Shown here: positions 48,815 through 57,062 of the stretch, one piece after another | Position numbering within the stretch: the first letter of the stretch is position 1 | Layout of the letters: each line of letters begins with the position of its first letter | Assembly (NCBI GenBank): GCA_963974055.1 | Contig: CAXBCP010000002.1 | Location: 62,001 to 126,000, forward strand | Reading direction: 5' to 3' | Length of the DNA stretch: 64,000 bases | Source: CAXBCP01 sp963974055 | GTDB lineage: Bacteria > Pseudomonadota > Alphaproteobacteria > MPNO01 > UBA830 | Made by a program: the position numbers and the translations under genes | The notes under the pieces: model-generated | What the model was told of the DNA's origin: nothing | The model's input: the letters and a program-made list of their open reading frames with translations, nothing else | The model's database searches: none

Positions 48815-50344
48815 ATGAACCCTATTTCCCATCCCTCCATCACAGACATCGTGTCTGCTCCGGCCAGGAGCCGCGAGCACACGCCTGTGCGGGATGAGGA
48901 CAAGTTCGAAATTCCGGATGTAGAGCCGGTCTCCAGGGTCCGCCGAGACAGAGCCGGCGATACCGCAAACGACCGGCCTTCCCGCCCCGCCGATATGGCG
49001 AAGCCGGATCCGCGGGACAGGAAAGTCGGCCTCCCGACCGACACGGATGGAAACGCCGGCACGGCGGCAGATGCGGTGCCGGCCGCCGCGGAAACGACAC
49101 CGAAGACGGTGGACGGGACGCAGGCTGCAACAACGGCGGTATCGGAAAACCCGGCCGCTGAGGAATCCATACCCTCACCGACGGCCGCCCAGGCCACGGG
49201 AAATGCACAGACCGCCGCGGCGAACAGCGCAACAACGAATATTGCACAGCTGGTAAGCGGTGCCGGTTCGACCGGTCAGACCCCGGCACAAACTCCGGGT
49301 ACGGAGTTGGCTTCCCCGTCCGCCGCGGCGACCGCACAGACGGTTGCTTCGGCAACCGCCCCGCAATCGCCCGGCACTGCCGGTATCCTGGTCGCCCAAC
49401 AGGCGGCTGCCGCTCAGGCCGGAATCCAGACGCCTGCTCAGTCAGGGCACAAGACGGGCAGCCAGACCAGCGGACTTCAGACGGACGGACGGGCGGCAAG
49501 CACTGCAGCAAGTCAGACAGGCGCTTCGGCGGTTCTGGCAACCGTTAACGGGCCGCTTTCCGAAAACGCGGCCACAGGTTCGTCGAGCAAACCCAAAGAC
49601 GGCGGCGCGGCATCGTCCGCCCTCGCCTCGGGAACCGCCGTCACGGATTCCGGATCGCCCGCACCGTCGGCATCGTCCCAGTCCGCAACCGCGGCAAACG
49701 GGCAGACCCCGCCACAGAACAATTCACAGCTCCTTGCGCAGGCAATGGCGTCGGCCACCGCCGCCGATCCCGCCGTATCCGGCAGCCCTGCCCCGGTTTC
49801 TCCGGCAGTTTCAGGCGATACCCTCGGCGTGACCCAGAGCTTCAACGCCGAAATGCGGGCAGCGATCAATGCGCCGACCCAGGCGGCCGCCTATACCGCG
49901 CGGGGCGCGGTGACACCGCAGCCGGCAACCGAACAGATTGCCATGCAGATTTCCCGCGCCGCCGATCAGAACGTCGATCGTCTGTCGGTCCAGCTGAAGC
50001 CTGCGGAACTCGGCAAAGTTACCATCGACCTCGAGATCGGCCCGGACAACCGGCTTATCGCCGTGATTTCGGCGGAACGCAGCGAGACGCTGGACCTGCT
50101 CCAGCGGGATGCGCGCAGTCTCGAAAAAGCGTTGAACGAAGCCGGCGTAAAGACGGATTCGGGAAGCCTTGAATTCAATCTTCAGGGCGACGACGGCGCA
50201 GCCCAGAACGGCCGCGACGACGAAACGCATCGCGTCGACGGCGCCATCATGCTTCCCGGCGAAAACGGCCAGCCGGACATGAACGGCCTTCCGGAACGCA
50301 ATCCTCTGATCCTGCCCGAAGGCAGGATAGACATTCAGGTATAA
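48815..50344 (+). CDS. fliK: Hook-length control protein FliK
   Basis: FliK measures hook length and triggers the FlhB switch. The 509-residue protein has a long Ala/Thr/Ser/Pro/Gln-rich disordered region (about 60-360), as in many FliK, and the C-terminal Flg_hook domain (about 370-460) with EQIAMQISRAADQNVDRLSVQLKPAELGKVTIDLEIGPDNRLIAVISAERSETLDLLQRDARSLEKALNEAGVKTDSGSLEFNLQ. It heads an operon with flgD and flgE; flgD follows after 12 bp. Sequence outside the C-terminus is not conserved enough to identify. Confidence 0.9.
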   Translation: MNPISHPSITDIVSAPARSREHTPVRDEDKFEIPDVEPVSRVRRDRAGDTANDRPSRPADMAKPDPRDRKVGLPTDTDGNAGTAADAVPAAAETTPKTVDGTQAATTAVSENPAAEESIPSPTAAQATGNAQTAAANSATTNIAQLVSGAGSTGQTPAQTPGTELASPSAAATAQTVASATAPQSPGTAGILVAQQAAAAQAGIQTPAQSGHKTGSQTSGLQTDGRAASTAASQTGASAVLATVNGPLSENAATGSSSKPKDGGAASSALASGTAVTDSGSPAPSASSQSATAANGQTPPQNNSQLLAQAMASATAADPAVSGSPAPVSPAVSGDTLGVTQSFNAEMRAAINAPTQAAAYTARGAVTPQPATEQIAMQISRAADQNVDRLSVQLKPAELGKVTIDLEIGPDNRLIAVISAERSETLDLLQRDARSLEKALNEAGVKTDSGSLEFNLQGDDGAAQNGRDDETHRVDGAIMLPGENGQPDMNGLPERNPLILPEGRIDIQV

Positions 50345-50356
50345 GGACCGAAAATC

Positions 50357-51091
50357 ATGGACGTATCCTCAGCACTTGCAGGAGCAACCGCACCGCAGAC
50401 AGCGTCTGAAAAAGCCGATGCGTCGCTGTCGGAATCGTTCGATACGTTTCTGACGTTGCTGACAACGCAGCTGCGCTATCAGGACCCTCTGGAACCCATG
50501 GATTCCGCGGAATTCACGAACCAGCTCGTCCAGTTCTCACAGGTCGAACAATCGATCAAATCCAATTCCAACCTGGAAAAGCTTCTCGGCTACCAGGGCA
50601 GCAACCAGGCGGTCGCAGCGATCAGCTATATCGGCACGACTGTCGAAGCGCTCAGCAGCGCCCTACCGCTGGTCGACGGATCGGCGACGATGAATTACGT
50701 CCTTGGCGAGAAAGCGGAGAGTGCGAAAGTGCTCATCTACGATGCGACCGGCGCGCAGGTGCGGTCGATCGAAAGCGCCACGTCCCTCGGCAAGCACACC
50801 GTGAACTGGGACGGCAAGGACGATGACGGCAACACGCTTCCGGACGGCGCTTATACGGTTGTGGTCTCGGCCCGCGATGCCGACACCAATATTATCGATG
50901 TCGCGACGTCGATAACCGCGAAAGTCACCGGCACACAGAACAACGAAACCGGCACACAACTGATCTTCGGCGTTGTTCCGCTCGATCTCGACAAGGTCAT
51001 CTCCGTTTCGAATCAAAGCGCCAATAGCGGCGGGAACGGTTCCGGCGGGGGCGACGATGAAAACAGCGGCGACGAAGAACCCGCCGTCTAG
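50357..51091 (+). CDS. flgD: Hook scaffold protein FlgD
   Basis: FlgD caps the growing hook. The 244-residue protein has the N-terminal FLTLLTTQLRYQDPLEPMDSAEFTNQLVQFSQVEQSIKSNSNLEKLL (the FlgD signature), a FlgD-type Ig/Tudor C-terminal part (AKVLIYDATGAQVRSIESATSLGKHTVNWDGKDDDGNTLPDGAYTVVVSA), and an added Gly/Asn/Asp-rich tail (about 220-244: NSGGNGSGGGDDENSGDEE). The tail is odd but plausible. The spacer to flgE has a stable UUCG hairpin. Confidence 0.95.
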   Translation: MDVSSALAGATAPQTASEKADASLSESFDTFLTLLTTQLRYQDPLEPMDSAEFTNQLVQFSQVEQSIKSNSNLEKLLGYQGSNQAVAAISYIGTTVEALSSALPLVDGSATMNYVLGEKAESAKVLIYDATGAQVRSIESATSLGKHTVNWDGKDDDGNTLPDGAYTVVVSARDADTNIIDVATSITAKVTGTQNNETGTQLIFGVVPLDLDKVISVSNQSANSGGNGSGGGDDENSGDEEPAV

Positions 51092-51113
51092 ACAAGTTTT
51101 TGGGGGACCACCG

Positions 51114-51129
51114 GTCTGTTTCGACAGAC
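51114..51129 (+). other. UUCG-loop hairpin between flgD and flgE
   Basis: GTCTGT-TTCG-ACAGAC is a perfect 6-bp stem with a TTCG tetraloop, 29 bp before the flgE ATG. In RNA this is a very stable structure and may tune flgE mRNA processing or stability. Confidence 0.5.
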
Positions 51130-51158
51130 TTAAATTCAAGGCGTAAGGAGTTAAGTAT

Positions 51159-52466
51159 ATGAGTCTCTATGGTGCAATGTTCTCTGGCGTATCGGGGCTG
51201 AATGCGCAGAGCCAGGCGCTCGGCATAATTTCCGACAACATTTCGAACGTTAACACGGTCGGGTACAAAACCAGCAAGGCTGCATTCTCAACCCTGGTCA
51301 CCCGTCAGTCGCTGTCGAGCTATTATGCGCCCGGCGGTGTGCGCTCCAGCCCGATCTCTGAAATCGACCGGCAGGGCCTTCTGCAATCTTCGGCAAGCCC
51401 CACGGATCTCGCGATCTCCGGCCAGGGATTTTTCGTCGTGACGACGTCCAATAACGCCAGTGCAAGCGCCGTGCCGTCCTATACACGTGCGGGTCAGTTC
51501 TCCACGGATTCGGAAGGATATCTGCGCACCCCCACCGGCCATTATCTGAACGGCTGGGCGACCGATGCGACCGGGACCCCGACCGCAGCGAACACGTCGG
51601 TGCTGTCCAGTCTGGAGGCGATCCGGGTGAACGCCGTATCGGGCAGCGCCACGCCGACTACCACGATCGAAATCGGCGCGAACCTGCCGGCAACGGCCCC
51701 GATTACGCCCACTGCCGGCTCCGTGCAGACAACCAACGTCCAGGTGTTCGATTCGCTTGGCGTTCCCCTCGATATCACGTTTACCTGGACGAAAACCGCG
51801 GTCAACGAATGGACCGTAACGGTTCCGCCGATAACCGGTGTCACAACGATTGAAGAAAACGGCGTCGGCAGTGCGACCGCTTTCAGCCAGGTCATCACAT
51901 TCGACGGCCTCGGCGCGCCGGCGGACTTTGACGGCAACCCGGCGCTAACGCCTTACTCCCTCTCGCTCAGCGGCCTGACGAGTGGCGCCAACGATATGGA
52001 CATCGCCCTCGATTTCGGGACCATCGGCGTCGCGGACGGACTGACCCAGTCGGGGACGCTCAACCCGGTGATCCAGACGGCTTTCGTCAATCAGAACGGC
52101 GTGCAGTTCGGCAATTTTCTGAATGTCGCCGTCGATGAGGACGGTATCGTCACGGCGCTGTACGACAACGGCGAAACGCTTCAGATCTACAAAATTCCGG
52201 TCGCAACCTTCCCGGCTCCCAACGGCCTGAGCGCCGGCAGCGGGACGGTGTTCAACCAGTCCGAGGAGTCCGGAGACTACTTCCTCCGCTCGGCGGGCGA
52301 GGCGAATGCCGGCACGATCGCCCCGAATTCTCTCGAGGCCTCTACGTCGGATCTGGCCAGCGAATTCACGAATATGATCATCACACAGCGGGCATATGCC
52401 GCGTCGACCAAGATCATTACGACGGCCGACGAGATGCTCGACGAATTAATCCGTGTGAAACGATAA
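51159..52466 (+). CDS. flgE: Flagellar hook protein FlgE
   Basis: FlgE builds the hook. The 435-residue protein starts MSLYGAMFSGVSGLNAQSQALGIISDNISNVNTVGYKTSKAAFSTLV, has the FlgE-typical DLAISGQGFFVVTTSNNASASAVPSYTRAGQFSTDSEGYLRTPTGHYLNGW, and ends NSLEASTSDLASEFTNMIITQRAYAASTKIITTADEMLDELIRVKR. A good AAGGAG ribosome site is 8 bases upstream. It is followed by a strong terminator hairpin, then sciP. Confidence 0.98.
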   Translation: MSLYGAMFSGVSGLNAQSQALGIISDNISNVNTVGYKTSKAAFSTLVTRQSLSSYYAPGGVRSSPISEIDRQGLLQSSASPTDLAISGQGFFVVTTSNNASASAVPSYTRAGQFSTDSEGYLRTPTGHYLNGWATDATGTPTAANTSVLSSLEAIRVNAVSGSATPTTTIEIGANLPATAPITPTAGSVQTTNVQVFDSLGVPLDITFTWTKTAVNEWTVTVPPITGVTTIEENGVGSATAFSQVITFDGLGAPADFDGNPALTPYSLSLSGLTSGANDMDIALDFGTIGVADGLTQSGTLNPVIQTAFVNQNGVQFGNFLNVAVDEDGIVTALYDNGETLQIYKIPVATFPAPNGLSAGSGTVFNQSEESGDYFLRSAGEANAGTIAPNSLEASTSDLASEFTNMIITQRAYAASTKIITTADEMLDELIRVKR

Positions 52467-52493
52467 AAAAAGTGACGGGTAAATAACAATTTT

Positions 52494-52535
52494 CCGGGGA
52501 CAAAAACGGCTGACAGACGCCGTTTTTGTCCCCGG
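52494..52535 (+). terminator. Strong hairpin after flgE
   Basis: CCGGGGACAAAAACGGC (52494-52510) pairs perfectly with GCCGTTTTTGTCCCCGG (52519-52535), 17-bp stem, 8-base loop. The T run is inside the stem, so it works as terminator and as mRNA end protection. Confidence 0.88.
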
Positions 52536-52569
52536 ACCGAAGCCCGCAACATCCTGTTAACCGTGGCGC

Positions 52570-52584
52570 TTAGCAGTTCTTTAA
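52570..52584 (+). promoter_or_regulatory. Possible CtrA box upstream of sciP
   Basis: TTAG-N7-TTAA, one base from the full CtrA site, lies just upstream of the sciP ribosome site. Rather close to the GTG start (18 bp), so it fits better if translation begins at the downstream ATG. Confidence 0.3.
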
Positions 52585-52601
52585 AGCCCGGAAGGTACAT
52601 T

Positions 52602-52946
52602 GTGTCAGCTTTAGAAATGACAGACGCCCTGATGAGGAACACGCTCGTGGCAGATGGAAATTTTGGACGGAAAGAACCGGTCCTTGGACCGGGGGGCCGT
52701 CCCATCACGATGGCGGATTTACCGCCGCCGGGAACCCGCCGCTGGGTAATGCGGCGCAAGGCGGAGGTTGTCGCCGGCGTACGCGCCGGGCTCCTCTCGC
52801 TGGAAGAAGCCTGCGACCGGTATACGTTGTCGGTCGAGGAGTTTCTGTCCTGGCAGCGCCTGATCGACGATTACGGCGTCCGCGGCCTGCGGGCGACCCG
52901 CATTCAGAAATATCGGAAACGTACGCCTCCCAACCCGAAACCCTGA
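52602..52946 (+). CDS. sciP: SciP-type CtrA-inhibitory protein (DUF1153)
   Basis: SciP is a small helix-turn-helix protein that binds CtrA and blocks its recruitment of RNA polymerase. The conserved core is TRRWVMRRKAEVVAGVRAGLLSLEEACDRYTLSVEEFLSWQRLIDDYGVRGLRATRIQKYRK. The start is ambiguous: GTG at 52602 has a GGAAGG site six bases upstream (114 residues); an ATG at 52617 gives MTDALM, five residues shorter. The open frame further upstream is ignored. It lies between flgE and fliF, the position of the gene in Caulobacter as I recall it. A terminator follows. Confidence 0.9.
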   Translation: MSALEMTDALMRNTLVADGNFGRKEPVLGPGGRPITMADLPPPGTRRWVMRRKAEVVAGVRAGLLSLEEACDRYTLSVEEFLSWQRLIDDYGVRGLRATRIQKYRKRTPPNPKP

Positions 52947-52969
52947 ATTCACAACGATCTGTGAGAAAC

Positions 52970-52995
52970 AAAGCCCGGCATTGCCGGGCTTTTTT
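52970..52995 (+). terminator. Intrinsic terminator after sciP
   Basis: AAAGCCCGG (52970-52978) pairs with CCGGGCTTT (52984-52992), loop CATTG, followed by T residues to 52995. It separates sciP from the fliF promoter region. Confidence 0.93.
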
Positions 52996-53014
52996 CATGC
53001 CGTGTTCCGGCTCC

Positions 53015-53048
53015 CGGCAAAAATTGCCGATTACCCGGCAAAATCTTC
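53015..53048. promoter_or_regulatory. ftr-like FlbD site(s) upstream of fliF
   Basis: CGGCAAAAATTGCCG at 53015-53029 is a perfect 6-bp-arm palindrome of the same form as the flagellin 1 site, followed by CCCGGCAAAATCTTCC (53033-53048). A third, looser repeat CCGGC-N7-GCCGG is at 53094-53110. No sigma-54 promoter with correct spacing lies here, so the site more likely represses. Confidence 0.55.
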
Positions 53049-53054
53049 CTGCTG

Positions 53055-53069
53055 TTAACGCCTTTTTTA
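53055..53069 (+). promoter_or_regulatory. Probable CtrA box of the fliF operon
   Basis: TTAA-N7-TTTA, one base from the full site, 87-101 bp upstream of fliF. In Caulobacter this operon is an early CtrA-controlled unit with an adjacent FlbD site. Confidence 0.45.
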
Positions 53070-53155
53070 TCTACCTGGCCATATTCTGCTTATCCGGCAA
53101 ATGCAGCCGGAATTCGGATTTTCAGAATTAAATCAAAAGGTTCAGGCCGCATCCC

Positions 53156-54808
53156 GTGGACAGTATACTAGACACCTTCAAAAGCCTGGGCACAGTCCGC
53201 CTGGCCGCCATCGGCGGCGTCGCGATCGGGCTGATCATTTTCTTCGTTTTCCTGACGTCGCGGCTGGGTGGCACGGACATGACGCTGCTTTTCAGCGAAC
53301 TCGACACCGCCGACAGCAGCAAGATCGTTTCCAAGCTGGAAACCCAGAACATTCCCTACGAACTTCGTGGCGAAGGACAACAGATTTTCGTTCCCTCGCA
53401 GATGGTTCTCCGCCTGCGGATGCAGATGGCAGAAAGCGGCCTGCCCTCCGGCGGCTCTGTCGGGTACGAGATCTTCGACAAGTCAGACTCCCTTGGCACC
53501 ACCAACTTCGTCCAGAACGTCAATCTTCTGCGCGCCCTCGAAGGAGAGCTGGCCAGGACAATCCGCTCCATCGGCAGTGTCGAGGAAGCCCGCGTTCACC
53601 TCGTCATGCCGAAACGGGAACTCTTCAGCCGGCGCGAACAAAAGCCGAGCGCATCGGTCGTCATCAAATCCCGTGGCGCCGGAAAGCTGACAAAAGCCCA
53701 GGTCATGGCCATTCAGCATCTTGTTGCCGCCGCCGTGCCGAGACTGGAACCGGATCGCATTTCCATCATCGATTCCCGCGGCCGTCTTCTTGCGCGCGCC
53801 GGTGGCGAAAACGATGACGGCACGACGTTCGCAACCACGTCGGAAGAATTGCGGCGGGCGCACGAAGAACGCGTCACGCGACAGATCGAAGAGCTCGTGG
53901 AGCAATCGGTGGGTATCGGAAAGGTTCGCGCCCAGGTTTCCGCGGAAATGGATTTCGACCGCGTGACCACCAATACGGAAAAATACGATCCGGACGGCCA
54001 GGTCGTCCGCTCGACACAAACCGTAGAGGAAAACGCCCAGAGCAACGACAAGGACGGCCAGGCAGCAGTTTCAGTGGCCAACAACCTGCCGGACGCGCAG
54101 CAGAACGCGGGCGGCGGGGGCAGTGCGAGCCAGTCGAACCGGACCGAAGAAACCGTCAATTACGAGATCACGCGCACCGTCAAGAACCACGTTCATGAAA
54201 CCGGAAGCGTACGGCGCATCTCCATCGCGCTTCTTGTCGACGGCACCTATTCGGTCAATGACGAAGGCACCCGCGTTTATACCGAACGCAGTCAGGAAGA
54301 ACTGGAAAAGATCGAAAAACTGGTCAAGTCGGGTATCGGTTTCGATCCCAAACGCGGCGACACGGTTGAAATCGTGGGCATGCAGTTCCGTGCGCTCGAC
54401 GGTCAGAACCTGAACACCAAGCTGCCGTTCTTCGGCCTGACCAAGTCCGATCTCTTTCGGATCGCCGAGATATTCGTGCTCGCCATCGTCGGTATCCTGG
54501 TGATCCTGCTGGTGGTACGCCCGCTTATCGCCCGGACGCTGGACGCTTTGCCCAGCGCGCTGGACGCCGCCAAGGAACAGGGCCTGCTGGCCGACCAGAG
54601 CGAAGATTCCAACGCCCTCGCCGGACCGGCGGGAACGGGCGTGAGCGGGGCGTTCGACGAAGACGAAGACGATGACCAGCTGATCAATCTCGACCAGGTC
54701 GACGGGCGTGTGAAGGCTTCGACCCTGAAAAAGATATCCGAGATCGTCGAGCGCCATCCGGAAGAAACGGTCGGCATCCTGCGTCAGTGGATGTACCAGG
54801 AAACATAG
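53156..54808 (+). CDS. fliF: MS-ring protein FliF
   Basis: FliF forms the MS ring on which the motor assembles. The 550-residue protein has two membrane helices (about residues 13-35 and 436-458, the second reading FRIAEIFVLAIVGILVILLVVRPLI), and the YscJ-like region with VSKLETQNIPYELRGEGQQIFVPSQMVLRLRMQMAESGLPSGGSVGYEIFDKSDSLGTTNF. The C-terminal tail (about 510-550) is the FliG-binding part (STLKKISEIVERHPEETVGILRQWM). It starts at GTG and heads fliF-fliG-fliH-fliN-motA-flbD-flhA. Confidence 0.97.
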   Translation: MDSILDTFKSLGTVRLAAIGGVAIGLIIFFVFLTSRLGGTDMTLLFSELDTADSSKIVSKLETQNIPYELRGEGQQIFVPSQMVLRLRMQMAESGLPSGGSVGYEIFDKSDSLGTTNFVQNVNLLRALEGELARTIRSIGSVEEARVHLVMPKRELFSRREQKPSASVVIKSRGAGKLTKAQVMAIQHLVAAAVPRLEPDRISIIDSRGRLLARAGGENDDGTTFATTSEELRRAHEERVTRQIEELVEQSVGIGKVRAQVSAEMDFDRVTTNTEKYDPDGQVVRSTQTVEENAQSNDKDGQAAVSVANNLPDAQQNAGGGGSASQSNRTEETVNYEITRTVKNHVHETGSVRRISIALLVDGTYSVNDEGTRVYTERSQEELEKIEKLVKSGIGFDPKRGDTVEIVGMQFRALDGQNLNTKLPFFGLTKSDLFRIAEIFVLAIVGILVILLVVRPLIARTLDALPSALDAAKEQGLLADQSEDSNALAGPAGTGVSGAFDEDEDDDQLINLDQVDGRVKASTLKKISEIVERHPEETVGILRQWMYQET

Positions 54809-54822
54809 GCGGGTAAAGGATA

Positions 54823-55839
54823 ATGGCAGGACGTGAAGATTTCCGGGGACTGACAGGACCGCAAAAGGCGGCGATCCTGATCCTGTCCGTATCCGAAGAC
54901 AGCGCGATGAAGCTCTTCTCGCTGATGGATGACGACGAAATCAAGGAAATGTCGCAGGCGATGGCGGCGCTCGGGCGTATCGATGCCGAGATGGTCGAAC
55001 GCCTGTTTGTCGAATTTGCCGACCAGGTGTCTTCGACCGGATCCCTGCACGGGTCGTATGAGACTACCGAGCGCCTTCTCATGAAGGCAATGCCGGGCGA
55101 CCGCGTCGAACAGATCATGGAGGAAATTCGCGGACCTGCCGGCCGCACGATGTGGGACAAGCTCGGCAATGTCTCCGAAGAAGTCCTCGCCAGCTATCTG
55201 AAGAACGAATACCCGCAAACCGTGGCCGTGGTCCTGTCGAAAATCCGCCCGGACCATGCCGCCCGCGTACTCGAACTCCTGCCCGACGATTTCGCGATGG
55301 AAGTCGTTACCCGGATGTTGCGGATGGAAGTCGTCCAGAAGGAAATTCTCGACGGCGTGGAAAAAACACTGCGCTCCGAGTTCATGAGCAACCTGGCCCG
55401 CACCAACCGCCGCGACGCCCATGAGATGATGGCCGAAATCTTCAACAATCTCGACCGGTCGAACGAAGCGCGGTTCATCTCATCGCTGGAAGAACTGAAT
55501 CGCGATGCCGCGGAACGCATCAAGGCGCTGATGTTCACCTTCGAAGACCTGATCAAACTCGATACCAGCGGCGTCCAGACCATGCTGCGCGTGTCGGACA
55601 AGGAAAAGCTCGGCGTTGCGCTGAAGGGCGCTTCCGAGGAACTGCGCGACCTTTTCTTCTCGAACATGTCGGAACGCGCGGCAAAGATCCTGCGCGAGGA
55701 CATGGAAGCGATGGGACCGGTGCGCCTGAAAGACGTGGACGAGGCGCAGATGTACCTCGTCAACCAGGCGAAGGAACTGGCGGCAAAGGGCGAAATCGTT
55801 ATCGCAGACGGCGGTGGCGAGGATCAACTGGTGTACTGA
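54823..55839 (+). CDS. fliG: Flagellar switch protein FliG
   Basis: FliG transmits torque between stator and MS ring. The 338-residue protein, the canonical length, has LTGPQKAAILILSVSEDSAMKLFSLMDDDEIKEMSQAM, the middle EYPQTVAVVLSKIRPDHAARVLELLPDDFAMEVVTRMLRM and the C-terminal AERIKALMFTFEDLIKLDTSGVQTMLRVSDKEKLGVALKGASEELRDLFFSNMSERAAKILREDMEAMGPVRLKDVDEAQ, including the charged torque helix. It follows fliF by 14 bp. Confidence 0.98.
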   Translation: MAGREDFRGLTGPQKAAILILSVSEDSAMKLFSLMDDDEIKEMSQAMAALGRIDAEMVERLFVEFADQVSSTGSLHGSYETTERLLMKAMPGDRVEQIMEEIRGPAGRTMWDKLGNVSEEVLASYLKNEYPQTVAVVLSKIRPDHAARVLELLPDDFAMEVVTRMLRMEVVQKEILDGVEKTLRSEFMSNLARTNRRDAHEMMAEIFNNLDRSNEARFISSLEELNRDAAERIKALMFTFEDLIKLDTSGVQTMLRVSDKEKLGVALKGASEELRDLFFSNMSERAAKILREDMEAMGPVRLKDVDEAQMYLVNQAKELAAKGEIVIADGGGEDQLVY

Positions 55840-55858
55840 CAGGAATCGGATCGTCCAG

Positions 55859-56608
55859 ATGGAAGCGTCACACAAATTCCTGTTCGAAAACTATTTCGAC
55901 CCGGTCGAGCCCCTGGAGGCGGAGGTCGAGGTCGAAGAAGAGGAAATCGCCGCGCCGCCCTCGTTCAGCGAGGAGGAAATCGCTTTGGCGCGCGCCCAGG
56001 GGTTCGCCGAAGGACGAATGGAAGGAATAGCGGAAATGCAGTCGTCCATCGATACACGGCTGTCGGATCTGATGGCTGAAATGATCCGGCAGCTTGCCGG
56101 GCTCGAAGCGGCACAGGCACAGGGTCTGCGTTCGGCGGAATACCGGCTGCTCGGTCTTGCCTCGACGATCGCAAAGAAAGTCGTCCCGCCGATTGCCCGC
56201 GAGACGGCGCACACCGCCGTGGAGGACCTGATCCGCGAATGCCTGCCAAAACTCATGGACGAGCCGCGGGTCGTTATCCGGGTTCACGTAACCGCCATGG
56301 ACCAGCTTCGCGAGAAGGTCGACACGCTGGCGGCAAAAAGCGGCTTTGCTGGCGACATCATCCTGCTGCCGGAGGACGAGTTCGCGGAGACCGATTGCCG
56401 CGTCGAATGGGCGGATGGTGGCGCGGAACATTCGAGCGCCAAGCTCTGGGACAATATCGATAAAACAATAGAAGCCTATTTACCCGACACCGGGGCCGAC
56501 CGGAATTCCGGTGACGCCCCTCCAATCACTGAAGCTGAAGCCAAATCCGATCCCGGGGATTCTGCGGAACCCAGGCCGGATAATCTCGAGGAGAACCTGA
56601 ATGGCTGA
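55859..56608 (+). CDS. fliH: Flagellar export ATPase regulator FliH
   Basis: FliH binds the export ATPase FliI and links it to the C-ring. The 249-residue protein has an acidic N-terminus (residues 16-45), a helix with EIALARAQGFAEGRMEGIAEMQ (FliH GxxxG-like repeat region), then LASTIAKKVVPPIARETAHTAVEDLIRECLPKLMDEPRVVIRVH and DIILLPEDEFAETDCRVEWADGGAEHSSAKLWDNIDKTIEAYL, the FliH fold. The C-terminal 40 residues are an acidic, disordered extension. The longer open frame starts inside fliG and is not used. It overlaps fliN by 8 bp. Confidence 0.88.
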   Translation: MEASHKFLFENYFDPVEPLEAEVEVEEEEIAAPPSFSEEEIALARAQGFAEGRMEGIAEMQSSIDTRLSDLMAEMIRQLAGLEAAQAQGLRSAEYRLLGLASTIAKKVVPPIARETAHTAVEDLIRECLPKLMDEPRVVIRVHVTAMDQLREKVDTLAAKSGFAGDIILLPEDEFAETDCRVEWADGGAEHSSAKLWDNIDKTIEAYLPDTGADRNSGDAPPITEAEAKSDPGDSAEPRPDNLEENLNG

Positions 56609-57044
56609 TAACGAAGATACAGATATGCCCGAAGACGGCGCCCCCGGGCCCGATCCGACGGTCGATGAAACCGGCGGACCGGATGCAGGAGGACCCGACA
56701 TGGAAGATATCGGCGACGGCGGCACCGAAGTCGCAAGCGTCGATAATTCGGATGAACTTCTCGCGCAGGAAGATCCGCCGGAAATCACCCGCACCGCGCG
56801 GGATCTCGACGCCGTATATGACATCCCCGTCCAGCTTTCGGCGGTGCTTGGCCGCGCGAACATGCAGGTCAGCCAGCTGCTCAAGCTCGGTCGCGGCGCT
56901 GTCGTCGAACTCGACCGCAAGGTCGGCGAAGCGATCGACATATACGTCAACAACCGCCTCGTCGCGCGCGGCGAAGTCGTCGTTGTCGAAGAACGCCTTG
57001 GCATCACGATGACGGAAATCATCAAATCCGACCGCACGAACTGA
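56601..57044 (+). CDS. fliN: Flagellar switch protein FliN
   Basis: FliN is the C-ring base protein. The 147-residue chain has an acidic, disordered N-terminal half (about 1-65) and the C-terminal SpoA domain: LDAVYDIPVQLSAVLGRANMQVSQLLKLGRGAVVELDRKVGEAIDIYVNNRLVARGEVVVVEERLGITMTEIIKSDR. The acidic extension matches that of FliM from this genome. It overlaps fliH by 8 bp and precedes motA by 18 bp. Confidence 0.95.
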   Translation: MADNEDTDMPEDGAPGPDPTVDETGGPDAGGPDMEDIGDGGTEVASVDNSDELLAQEDPPEITRTARDLDAVYDIPVQLSAVLGRANMQVSQLLKLGRGAVVELDRKVGEAIDIYVNNRLVARGEVVVVEERLGITMTEIIKSDRTN

Positions 57045-57062
57045 TTACAGGGACAGGCAGTC

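Noticed and set aside
53076..53091. TGG...TGC sequence before fliF resembling a sigma-54 promoter.
   Set aside because: GG-to-GC spacing is 9 bases instead of 10.
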